DNA of 47,261 nt. Origin: Trichomonas tenax (Eukaryota > Parabasalia > Trichomonadida > Trichomonadidae). Below the pieces are notes generated by a model. That model saw only the letters and a program-made list of their open reading frames with translations, had not been told where the DNA came from and ran no database searches. The translations under genes were made by a program, and so were the position numbers. The stretch's first letter is position 1; each line of letters starts with the position of its first letter. Where the stretch lies: assembly GCA_023091735.1 (NCBI GenBank), contig JALKBU010000338.1:1-47261 (forward strand), in the 5' to 3' direction. Shown here piece after piece: positions 8,547 through 18,000 of the stretch.

Positions 8547-9179
8547 ATGCAAAGAAAGCAAATGTGTGAAATTTGCAAGAAAAGAATGACAAAACCTGTT
8601 TTGGCAAATTGCGGACACGTTTTCTGTTCATCCTGTTTGTTCAAACACCTCCATGACACATTAGAATGTCCGATTTGCCACCAAATCATTTTGCCTTCAC
8701 GTGTTATTAATATATTCCCTTTAGCGGAGTCTAGGACATCCAATGAAGACATTACGCATAACTTTGCGGAAGAATTGAAAGAGGTTGAGCAAAATTTCCT
8801 TAAAAATGTTAATAAAAATGAAACAAATAACGAAAATGATGAAGAACATCACTCAGAGAATGAAGATGGACAAAATGAAAACGAAAATAACGACAATACA
8901 AATACACAAAATGCAAATAACAATAATAATCAAACAAATGCTGATGGCAATGACGAAGATGAAAATAAGATTGACTACGAATACGAACTTCATCAATTAG
9001 AAGCGCCAGGAAATATATTTTGGTTATATTATGTCTTGAAAGCAACATTTCGTCATGTTTGGTTCTTAGCTTCTGTTATATTAACAATCTTACTTGAAAA
9101 TTATCCAATATGGCTGTTGATATTATCGTTTATCGTAAATTCCTTCGAATTCATTGAAAGATTCGTTGATGAAATGTAG
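8547..9179 (+). CDS. Membrane-anchored RING-finger E3 ubiquitin ligase
   Basis: A 210-residue protein starting MQRKQMCEICKKRM, 16 bases after the predicted Inr start; the open frame upstream lies inside the opposing gene. An N-terminal C3HC4 RING spans residues 7-45 (CEIC, CGHVFCSSC, CPIC), with all metal ligands present. A long acidic, Asn-rich linker (about residues 75-150) follows, then two hydrophobic segments near residues 157-200 (FWLYYVLKATFRHVWFLASV and an ILLENYPIWLLILSF stretch). The RING-linker-two-helix layout resembles RNF5/RNF185-type ER E3 ligases involved in protein quality control, though the similarity is architectural. The protein probably sits in the ER or a related membrane with the RING in the cytosol. 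Confidence 0.8.
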   Translation: MQRKQMCEICKKRMTKPVLANCGHVFCSSCLFKHLHDTLECPICHQIILPSRVINIFPLAESRTSNEDITHNFAEELKEVEQNFLKNVNKNETNNENDEEHHSENEDGQNENENNDNTNTQNANNNNNQTNADGNDEDENKIDYEYELHQLEAPGNIFWLYYVLKATFRHVWFLASVILTILLENYPIWLLILSFIVNSFEFIERFVDEM

Positions 9180-9962
9180 AAATTCATTACCACCGTTGTT
9201 ATCTTTTTTCAGTTCTATAATAGAAAATTACTTTGATTCAATTTGCAATTTTGATGAGAATTCCATACATGCTTGGACATAATGATGATAGCCATGAAGC
9301 ATTTTCATGTTTTGACGGAAATTTTCGATTTTTTAATTGATATTCACTATGGATGTGCGAATTAGGCACTTTTTGGCTGCGCACGAACTCAACATTTTTA
9401 AGGATTGCGCGGAAGGAGCGACCCAAGGACCCTTTATAATGCCGTTTGACCCGGAAATTATAGATCTGATATATTAGGACTCCAATTACACAACCATTAA
9501 ATTTTGTTTGTAATAAATTGTTAATAAATATTATTTATATCTTTATTATTCATTTTAATCTGCATACTTAACCACAGCCTCATCACCAACTCCAATATAG
9601 GTGAATTTCAGTGCTTGACAAATAGACTATTTAATATTAAATTTGATTTTGATGCAAATATATGTTTATTTTTTATAAATTTTGTGAAAACTATTAGAAA
9701 ATATACATGGGTTCACTTTTTCAAATATATGTAAAATTCGAATTCTTTATCATAGAAAGTTTATTTTTGACAGAAAAATTTACATGTCAAAAATATTTTA
9801 TTTTTGATGAAATAGGACAATGCTAAGGAACAATGCGAACAAATTTGAATTAATTTTGTTATTCATAGTGCACAGAAGCTGTATATTCGCTATGCAGAAG
9901 AAATATAAATATGAAAAACGTGACACCTCTATTTCTCAGTCCAAACCGTCTGACATGACAAA
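9180..9962. other. Spacer with a GC-richer coding-like scrap
   Basis: No intact gene. On the reverse strand between about 9480 and 9240 there is an open frame without ATG reading VKRHYKGSLGRSFRAILKNV and onward, in DNA noticeably GC-richer than its surroundings; it may be an element relic but the family is not recognised. The motif TTTACATGTCA (9779-9789) lies about 175 bp before the TRAP-beta ATG. Confidence 0.4.
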
Positions 9963-10472
9963 ATGTTTGGTCTCCTTCTTTCTCAGATCAGCGCTGCGCC
10001 ATTCATCGTCTTCGACAAGAAGTTATCATCCAACACAGCGAAGGTTGGCGAGCCAGTCAATTGCTATTATCAAATCCTCAATCTCGGCGATGCACCAGTC
10101 ACAGAACTTACTATTGTCGAAAACGGCCTCTCTCCAGAGTCATGGTCTTACAATGAGGATTCATCCGTCCTCTCTTGGAAGGTTCTTAAGGCTGGCGAGA
10201 ATATCACACACGTTTTCCCAGTTACACCAACAAAGTCCGGCAATCTTCAAATTTTCCCATCCTCTTTAATCTACCACGAGGGAAACGAGAAGATGAAAAT
10301 CACATCCTCTTACGTTCCATGGGTCGAAGTTAAGGGTTCTCGCTCTATTGGTGCTCGCGCTAATCTTCAGGGCTACGCTCTCTTCATCCTTGCTTCTGCT
10401 GCTGCTATTCTTGTCCCACTCCTTCTTTGGCTCTTGTCAAGAAAGAATGCTCCAAAGGCCAAGACAGCCTAA
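9963..10472 (+). CDS. SSR2: Translocon-associated protein beta (TRAP-beta)
   Basis: A 169-residue protein matching the TRAP-beta/SSR-beta family (about 180 residues in animals). The short hydrophobic N-terminus (MFGLLLSQISAAP) is a signal peptide or its end. A lumenal immunoglobulin-like domain follows, with VGEPVNCYYQILNLGDAPVT and, later, ENITHVFPVTPTKSGNLQIF; both match the conserved family pattern. One transmembrane helix lies at about residues 136-158 and a short basic cytosolic tail, SRKNAPKAKTA, ends the protein. It acts at the ER beside Sec61, stimulating translocation of some precursors. Asn-Ile-Thr near residue 80 is a potential glycosylation site. The start is supported by the signal peptide; a larger overlapping frame is a shadow. 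No other TRAP subunit lies nearby. Confidence 0.88.
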   Translation: MFGLLLSQISAAPFIVFDKKLSSNTAKVGEPVNCYYQILNLGDAPVTELTIVENGLSPESWSYNEDSSVLSWKVLKAGENITHVFPVTPTKSGNLQIFPSSLIYHEGNEKMKITSSYVPWVEVKGSRSIGARANLQGYALFILASAAAILVPLLLWLLSRKNAPKAKTA

Positions 10473-10740
10473 ATTCCATGCAATTTCCTTCTTGCATCAA
10501 AATAAAACCTACATAACACATTTAAGTATATGAAAGATCTGATTTTTATCTTATTTCGCAAATATATTTTTAATTTTCTTCTTCGATTCCTTTATTTAGT
10601 GTTCCACTAATACATTTATAATGTTTCATTATCATTTTTATTATATAGTTTACTTTTCTTGATAAATATATTTTGAAATTGAGTTCTCATATAACACATA
10701 AGCTTTAAAATAAGTAAAATTAAAACACAATATAATACTA

Positions 10741-13509
10741 TTATAACTGGATCGGTCTGTCCGTTTCGTTCCTATAATGTCTGAGATTTGGCGATGGTTT
10801 AGCGGGCTGGAACACAGGGAATGCACCATATGGCCTGGAAAGGCCATCCTTGAGTGGATAAGCATCATAGTGCTCTCTTCCTGGTCTTGGTTTCTGATCT
10901 TCATCGAGATCGTCATCATCAACGAATTGTGGATTCCTAAGAGGTGTTGTCGCTGTCTTGATATCTCTTTCATGCAATCTGATCATCCTTTCTGCTCTAT
11001 CATCGAATGCTTCACCTCTTGACGACCTTCTCATCGCCTCTTCAATCTCTGTTCTAACATCTTTCTTCTGTTCTTCAAGCTGTCCTTTGAGTGCCTGATA
11101 AACCGAATACTCTGACTCCGCGGCCATCTTCTTTCTCCTGAGAGCCATAGAGTTAGTTCTGAGCTGTCCTGACTTTGCAATCATTGATTGGTTCCTTGAT
11201 GCATATGAATCTGTTTCCATTTCGAGTTCTGCAATCTTGTCTTGAGTTTCTCTCAACAAGATTCTCTTCTCCCACAGTTGCTGCTCCTTCATGTTGATTC
11301 TAGCCTCGTACTTGGCTACCTTGTCTTCGAGCTCCTTGAGTGTGAAGTCGTGACCACAGTATGAGCGCTTTCTTTCTTGCTCGTTGGGAACTTCGAGTTT
11401 CTTCGTGATGTTGTCGACCTCTGTTTGTTCCTTTTCTATCTGGTGCTTAAGTTCATCGATTTCGCGTTGGTATGCTTGAATTTGCGGCAACTTTCTGTTC
11501 ATTAGATCGATCTGGCGCTTGAAGTCATTGAGCTGCAAATTCAAGAGCTTAATTTCTTCATCACGCTTCTGTAATTCGAGTTCACCATTTCTCATAACTT
11601 CCTCATGCTTGTTGAATTGCTCGAGAAGGATGCAAAGGTTGTCCTGCTTATCAATGAGCAGACGCTGTCTTTGTGCGCAATCCTCAGAGTGATCAGCGAA
11701 TCTTCCTTGCTGAGTTGCAATTTGTTCTTCGATGTTCTTGAGAACGTGATCCAATCTGTCTGTTTCGTTAGCTTGGAAATCTATTTTCGCTTCAAGCTCC
11801 TGGAACTTAAGCTCAGCCTTCTTCAAATCGCTCTTTGTTGCATCTCTCCTTGTATATGCCTGAAGGAGTTCATTCTTTTGCACACGGACTTGCAGATCTG
11901 TGGTTTCGAATTCTCGACGCAAAACTTCTGTTTCTGATTCTAAAATCCTGATCTTTTCCTTAAGTTCGACAATGAGTTGTCTGGATGTTTGTACAGTGTT
12001 CACATGCTTGTTTCTTTCAAGCTTGACTTGCTCGTAAAGCTTTGAAGTGTCCGCCATAGTGATCTGCAGAAGTTCCAATTTGCGACTTAAATCCAAGAAA
12101 TCCAAGTTTCTTTCTTGAGCGAGGATTCTTGCGTCACTTGTCTTCTTCTTCATTGCAGCCATTTCTCTTGCTTTGCGATCTCTGATCAGTGAAACTTCTG
12201 ACAATTGCTGAACAAAATCGATTTCTTTTTGTGCGAGAGAATCGTGAATCAATTGCTTCCTGTTCACCTCTGTAACAGCGTTCTTGATGAGTTCCAATGT
12301 TTCCTGGTTGAGGCTCTCACTGACAGCGAGCTGCTGTATGACTTTCTCCATGTCAGCCATAGTGCGTTTGTACTGAGAATCGAGTTTATCGAGAGTATCT
12401 TTTTCGACGGCGCTATCATTCTGTATGAGCTGGAGCTGGCCAGAAAGTGACTTTTTGTCCATCATTAAGTGTGCTATGGCTTCCTCGAGCTTTACAGACT
12501 CTTTTTCTTTCCTAACGATATCTTTTGTGATTGTATCTGCTTTTTGAGAAAGTCCGGAAATCTCGAAATTCTTCTCATCTATTTGTTTCAAGACTCTCTT
12601 CTTCTCGTTTTCGCGAATTAAACGGATTTGTCTTTGTTCGTCGCATTTTGACTCTAAATCGCTTGCTTTCTTCTTCATCTCAAAGTAAGCATTGGTCATT
12701 CCATCAATGTCGTTCGAAATATGCTGGTATTCTGTTTCCATGTCGTGTGTTTGAAGACATAACGTTTGATAATTTGCTTCGAGCTGCTGTAATTGGTTAA
12801 TTGCTGTTTTTTCTTCGCTAAGGAGTGAGTTGTTTACTGCTTCGGCTGCATTTGACTTCTGTTTTAATTTGGCTGGATTTGAGCTAATTTCGAGCATTTT
12901 TTGGTTTTCTTCACGTCGTTTTTTCTCATATTCAGCGATTTGAGCTTCTGCTGCGGCTATTTTTGCCAATGTATCCTGATTTATCTGCATTAAATTCTGA
13001 ATTGTTGTACGTTTTTCTTGTATTGATGCTTCAAGTTCCTTAATTTCATCAAGAACTTGTTTCTTTTGTGGCTCCAATTTGATTCTTTGATCTTCTTGGG
13101 CCATCTCGACTTTCCTTTCTAACTTTTCTTGATCTCTTTCTTTAATTACTGTGTTTTGTTTTGTTTGCGCTGTCTGTTGCTCTGTGCTGTCAAGTTCTGC
13201 TTGTAAATTTGTGACGAGTTGCCTCAAAAGCGTTAAAGTTTGTCGATGTTCTTGTTGTTGAGTTGCAGAGTTCTGAATTGTAAGTTTTTGGGCTTTCAAC
13301 TCTTTGTTTAAGTCTCTAGTTTTCCTGAGGAGTATTTCTTCTGTAGAACAAGACTGAGCGAACGCTTGGTGAAGTTTATTGAATTTGAATAAAAGGTTGT
13401 TGTAAGTGTCTCGCGAAATCTGACCTGAAGAGAGGAGCAGCTTGAGGCTCTGAACTGCGGGATGTTCAGATTCCTCTATTTTCGAGGCGCCTTCGAATTC
13501 TTCAGTCAT
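10741..13509 (-). CDS. CCDC146: CCDC146 homologue, basal body/axoneme coiled coil
   Basis: A 922-residue, almost wholly coiled-coil protein, close in length to animal CCDC146 (about 950). Beyond coiled coil, specific family features are visible. The N-terminus has a compact helical unit (SLKLLLSSGQISRDTYNNLL) like the HELHAMGKLPG region of CCDC146. An internal ERNKHVNTVQTSRQ segment matches the ERNKFVNLLHKA region. The C-terminus, after the last coil, contains RPYGAFPVFQPAKP and NLRHYR, very like the conserved KPYGALAPFKPSEP...NMRHIR tail. In other organisms CCDC146 is a centriole and axonemal-microtubule-associated protein needed for sperm flagella. A role at trichomonad basal bodies or flagella is the natural inference. 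The gene stands alone on the reverse strand. Confidence 0.85.
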   Translation of the reverse strand: MTEEFEGASKIEESEHPAVQSLKLLLSSGQISRDTYNNLLFKFNKLHQAFAQSCSTEEILLRKTRDLNKELKAQKLTIQNSATQQQEHRQTLTLLRQLVTNLQAELDSTEQQTAQTKQNTVIKERDQEKLERKVEMAQEDQRIKLEPQKKQVLDEIKELEASIQEKRTTIQNLMQINQDTLAKIAAAEAQIAEYEKKRREENQKMLEISSNPAKLKQKSNAAEAVNNSLLSEEKTAINQLQQLEANYQTLCLQTHDMETEYQHISNDIDGMTNAYFEMKKKASDLESKCDEQRQIRLIRENEKKRVLKQIDEKNFEISGLSQKADTITKDIVRKEKESVKLEEAIAHLMMDKKSLSGQLQLIQNDSAVEKDTLDKLDSQYKRTMADMEKVIQQLAVSESLNQETLELIKNAVTEVNRKQLIHDSLAQKEIDFVQQLSEVSLIRDRKAREMAAMKKKTSDARILAQERNLDFLDLSRKLELLQITMADTSKLYEQVKLERNKHVNTVQTSRQLIVELKEKIRILESETEVLRREFETTDLQVRVQKNELLQAYTRRDATKSDLKKAELKFQELEAKIDFQANETDRLDHVLKNIEEQIATQQGRFADHSEDCAQRQRLLIDKQDNLCILLEQFNKHEEVMRNGELELQKRDEEIKLLNLQLNDFKRQIDLMNRKLPQIQAYQREIDELKHQIEKEQTEVDNITKKLEVPNEQERKRSYCGHDFTLKELEDKVAKYEARINMKEQQLWEKRILLRETQDKIAELEMETDSYASRNQSMIAKSGQLRTNSMALRRKKMAAESEYSVYQALKGQLEEQKKDVRTEIEEAMRRSSRGEAFDDRAERMIRLHERDIKTATTPLRNPQFVDDDDLDEDQKPRPGREHYDAYPLKDGLSRPYGAFPVFQPAKPSPNLRHYRNETDRPIQL

Positions 13510-14291
13510 TTTATTCTTATAGCAACGTAATTTTTAGGATGATATAAAATTTTAACGTCATTTGCACAAATTTTTCAATTGATTTCCTCACAGATACAGT
13601 CTCCTATCGACATTCTAATGATATTTATAGCCAAAATTCTCCAAATAGCACTCATTTTCTTCATTCAATGTCAATTAGATGCTGCAATTCAATCATAGAG
13701 CTTTTCTTAACCATTGAAATTGATTGGAAAGTTTGTTGTTGAATATGAACATATTTTGAAAACATATTTTTCAATTTGCTAAAATGATGCAATATGTATA
13801 GAATATGACTTTAACTACAATAGGATAGATTAATTCTTAAAGATATGTAGCTGAAAAATTGAAATTATAACTCATCAATATTTTTTGTAATTCTATAATG
13901 TCACTTTCAAATTAGATTATACAAATGATGCAAAAACTTTTGATGCTTAACAAAGAGACAATGTATCAATCAAAGTTTTGAAATATCAATGATAATACAC
14001 TTTTTGGTTCTTATTTCAAAGAGCTCATATCAATATTCAAAGAAGATGATTATGATCCATATTAAATTGACTCAATTCTCAACTTAAATAAAGATTTTAA
14101 TATATTTATACAAAAAGTTGTGTTCAGTTCGAGATTTATTTGCATTTCAATTACCATGCAAGCACAGTGCTTGTTTATATTGATTTTGCAACTAAGGTTG
14201 AAAAATAATTTCGAATAATAGATTGAACATTTTATAGAAATGTGTTGATAGATATATTAATATATGCAGCGACAAGTGCACGTATGATGAG
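13510..14291. other. Intergenic, no gene seen
   Basis: AT-rich sequence with no protein-like frame on either strand and no strong repeat. It holds the promoter region of the CCDC146 gene (TGACGTTAAAA on the gene strand about 40 bp before the ATG) and the 3' flank of the PAP2-like gene. Confidence 0.55.
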
Positions 14292-15032
14292 TTATAAGTA
14301 CATAAATTTCGGAATAACCGAAGAAGACTCCTTTTCTCTTCGACCAAGAGATAAAATCCCCTGCATCCTTAAGTTTCTGTATGCGTAGTATGCAATTAAA
14401 GCTCCTAAAAGCAGTCCAGCAATGGAATCGTCCGGATGAGCTCTTCTGCAAACAATTTCGAAGCTTCCCATTATGAAAGCCCAAATAATTGGAATACACT
14501 TGAAAAGAGCAGAATACATTGTATCCGATTTCCAAGAATCGATCATATAAAGAGATAAAAATACGCCAGCAGCAGCAGATTCAGAAGCACTTCTGGAAGG
14601 AAATGACGTAAATTGCTCGATCAAATCGTGTCCAGATAAGAGATTTGCGCAAATTTGGACATTAATAACTGAACAAACATCTGATGTGTCTGGCATCGGC
14701 CTTTGAACAATTTTCTTGATAATAGACGTAATAAAACAAGTGCAGGATATAGAGAATAAATAAGCAGAAAGATTTCGCGGAATTTGATTATAATTTTGAA
14801 AAATTGATGTAATTAATATCATTATCGCAGTTCCTATACCATATGTGAATATGCACAAGAAAGGATATGAGAAAACGGTGAGTTTTTGCTTCTGATCGAC
14901 GAAAGATGTCGCCCAAGCGAAAGTTTGGGACTTCAGAGGCGCGTATTCGACGACGTAACCGAGAATTAGCAATAAAGAAACAGTTATAAAGTCGAATACG
15001 CAAAATTTATTTAAAAATTTCTTCACATCCAT
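14292..15032 (-). CDS. PAP2-like membrane protein, likely pseudo-phosphatase
   Basis: A 246-residue protein with about six hydrophobic segments in the arrangement of PAP2/lipid-phosphatase proteins. Landmarks sit where the three catalytic motifs belong: KKIVQRPMP (residues 106-114) for KxxxxxxRP, TSFPSRSAS (142-150) for the PSGH motif, and EIVCRRAHPDDSIAG (192-206) for SRxxxxxHxxxD. In the second motif GH is replaced by RS, and in the third, aligned on the final Asp and Ala-Gly, the catalytic His position is Ala and SR is FE. An SGH at 133-135 is outside the usual context. The enzyme therefore probably cannot form the phospho-histidine intermediate. It may bind lipid or act as a scaffold, as proposed for other inactive PAP2 proteins. 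Only 60 bp separate it from the next gene. Confidence 0.7.
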   Translation of the reverse strand: MDVKKFLNKFCVFDFITVSLLLILGYVVEYAPLKSQTFAWATSFVDQKQKLTVFSYPFLCIFTYGIGTAIMILITSIFQNYNQIPRNLSAYLFSISCTCFITSIIKKIVQRPMPDTSDVCSVINVQICANLLSGHDLIEQFTSFPSRSASESAAAGVFLSLYMIDSWKSDTMYSALFKCIPIIWAFIMGSFEIVCRRAHPDDSIAGLLLGALIAYYAYRNLRMQGILSLGRREKESSSVIPKFMYL

Positions 15033-15092
15033 TTTTTTGTGGTTTTGAACAACTTTGTTTAGAATAGAATTAAAAAAAATAAAAATAATATT

Positions 15093-18000
15093 TTATTGTG
15101 GAGCGAGAAGTTTCTCGTTATTAATACAGATCTCCAACTCACGCTTGATTCTAACGATTTTTGCGAGGAGGTGCATCTTCTCGATTGATTGCTCATGAGT
15201 GATTTCATATGAATCATCGATGATGGCTGATTTCTTGGTTGCTGTTGGGGAAATACTATATTGGGATGCATAATTGATAACAGACCTGATGTGAGAGTTT
15301 GCAGCTTCCATAATTTCATTGATCTTGCTGTACATTTCTTTAGGATATTTCCTGAATTGAACTTGAGCAATGAGAACTTGCAATGCTGCAGAGAACTTTC
15401 TGGAGCCAAGGATGACTCTCTGTTTGAATGCCTGATCATCAGAGTTGCCTGCTCTAACAAGCAAATATAAAACTTGTGCAGCATCGCGCATCTGAGAAAC
15501 AGCACGATCCATATCTTTCTCTTCATCTTCAATGAACTGATAATTCTCAGCTAATATGTTTGTGACTAAGTTCTTTGCTTCGACGACAAAAGCACGAGCA
15601 TGGTGGATGACAATCCTGAACTCTGTCGTCGAGAATTTCTTGAGAGGTGCAAGTTTAGCAAGTTCATCTTCAGAAGGATCGTTATCGATAGCATCAGCGA
15701 CTTCTTGGATATCTTCTGCAAGGATAGAAAGAAGATCCACAACAGGAGACTGCAAGTGGCTGGAGATCAACTGCATGACAATCTTGGAAAGGTCATTGAG
15801 AGGTTGAACAATGGTTAGAATATGATCACGTTTGCCATCGATTATCTCTGAAACGACACTTTCTACGATTTGCATGACTTCTTCTATTTTCTGTGCCAAT
15901 GGATCAGCTCTCTGATCGTTTGCATCGGTAAGGAGTCTCTTCAGTTCGTTGAAATTGGCGAAGAGATTCATGTACCTGTCGATGACAACAGCAGCATCTT
16001 TCTTCTCTGCGGCCTTGAGGAATTTCCTGATTTGCTTGATAATAGAACGTGAAGACTCTGTGATTCTGAGTGTAACCATTTCTTCTGACTCCTCTGGCTT
16101 CTTTTCTTGAGTGAACTCGTAAACTTCCTTGAGATATGTGCCAATGGACATGTTCTGGTAATCGAGGAGTTGATTGATGCTTGCGACCTTGTTGAAATGC
16201 ATCGAATCTGCGGAAAGGCTCAATGTGATAAGAGATGCAAAGACCATGCTCATCTCTCCCTCCTTCTGGAATGCAACAGGAAGTGAAAGAATTTCAGAAA
16301 CAAGCGACTTCTTGTTGGAAACTGTCGGTGATGAGATATATGTCATAAGAGCATTCATCACACTATAAGAACGTGTGATAATATTGTTTGAGAAGCATCC
16401 ACTATTAACTGCAGCACATATGAACGTAGCAAGAACACTGTGGACATGTTCTGATACATCCTGTGCTTGTTCGATAAGCATTGCCATTGTTTGGATGTAC
16501 TCCTTTCCGTAATTCCTCTCTTCTGCAACGATTGAAGCAAACAAAAGAGCAATTTCGTGGAGGCTTCTTTCTCTTTTATCTTCAACGTTAACGACTGGAA
16601 CAGGAACATTGTAGGCGCGGCAAAGTTCTTCGATCTCATTAGTAACCTCTTGCTTTGATGTTCTGAGTTCTTCAGCGAGAGCGGAAAGATGTTGACCAAA
16701 TGGAACGGTCTTCTTCATGGCTAATCTAATTGATGCTAACACATTTCTTGCTTCTGTGGCATCCTTTGCAGAAAGCAATTGCGTCGTGAAGTAGTTAATA
16801 TGCTGAGCATCAGATTCTGCCATAATGATAGAAAGCGATGCAGCAATCAAAGCGATCTCAGACATCAACTTGTTATCATCGAACTGAAGAATGAGATCGA
16901 TGTTTGAATATGCTGGCTTTCCTTTTATCCTTTCGACAATGAATGATCTCACAATGGCTGGACTGTTTGCAAATAGATTGCTGATCAAGTAATTGTCCTT
17001 TGATGACAATACCCAGGCAATTGTAGCTTCACGAGTGATTGGATCTTGAATTCTTTCAAGAGCAGATGATAAGTCATTGGTATTGTTGATATCGACGTTC
17101 TCAATGATATCTCTATCGACGTTCTCAGATGAAAGCCTCTTAGAAAGTGTTCTCAAGTGAACAATTAATTTATCGGATTCACTGATAACTTCAGATGGAT
17201 CGTTCGTATTGCTGATGAGATCGAACGCTTGAACGATCTGCGTGATTGCCTCCTGAGAATCCTTGATATCGAGTGTTAGCATCATCTGCTTGAGCTGGAA
17301 AAGAAGAAGACGCATATCTGAGTATGTCTGCTTGAGATATTCTGGCTTTGTTGCTGCAATTTGTTTGAGGTTCTCCAACTGTGTAAGCATTGGATCAATT
17401 GCAGATGTAACACATGTTTGAGTAGCAACAATCGGAATATTTTCGAATGGTTGAATAGCCTCGTGAAGACTTTCGAATTGAGTAAATGTATCTTCAATCT
17501 TTTGCGAGATTTCACCAATTTCTACAAGCGATCCAGAAAGTGATGCTGGCGAGTGGCTGATAACTTGTTTAGTTGTATGTGTAATTAAATCAGCAAGATT
17601 TGAAACACTATCAATCAATGGCTGATATTCATCATAGATGCAGGAATCGTTTGAGATTTTTTGCAAAGTTGCGAAGCTATCAAGAATTGCTTGTGATGTT
17701 CTGCTGGAAATATTGATGTGCTGTGAAATAAATCTAAAAGCATATTTCGAAAGATCAGCAGCGAGTAAACGAAGAGATGATGCTGTTGTAATAAACATTG
17801 CATTGCAAATTCTGTTAAGAGTATCGATATAGTTTGAGAAATCGTTTGTACCTTCAGCATAAGCTTCAATGTACTTTTCGATTGATTTCATTGCAACAAT
17901 CGTTCTGTAACACTGAGAAAGAGTGTGTGGGATTTCAAAGTAAGTTGTCGCAAAGTTTTGAACAGCGAGTGGAAGCATTTCAACATATGGTGAAGCAATC

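Noticed and set aside
8510..8752. Longer N-terminus for the importin-like protein
   Set aside because: It would be translated entirely from the opposing RING gene and places the Inr inside the coding region; the ATG at 8509 begins a normal karyopherin-like helix.
9820..10269. 149-codon frame over TRAP-beta
   Set aside because: Shadow of the TRAP-beta gene in another frame; Ser/Arg/His-rich with no family pattern.
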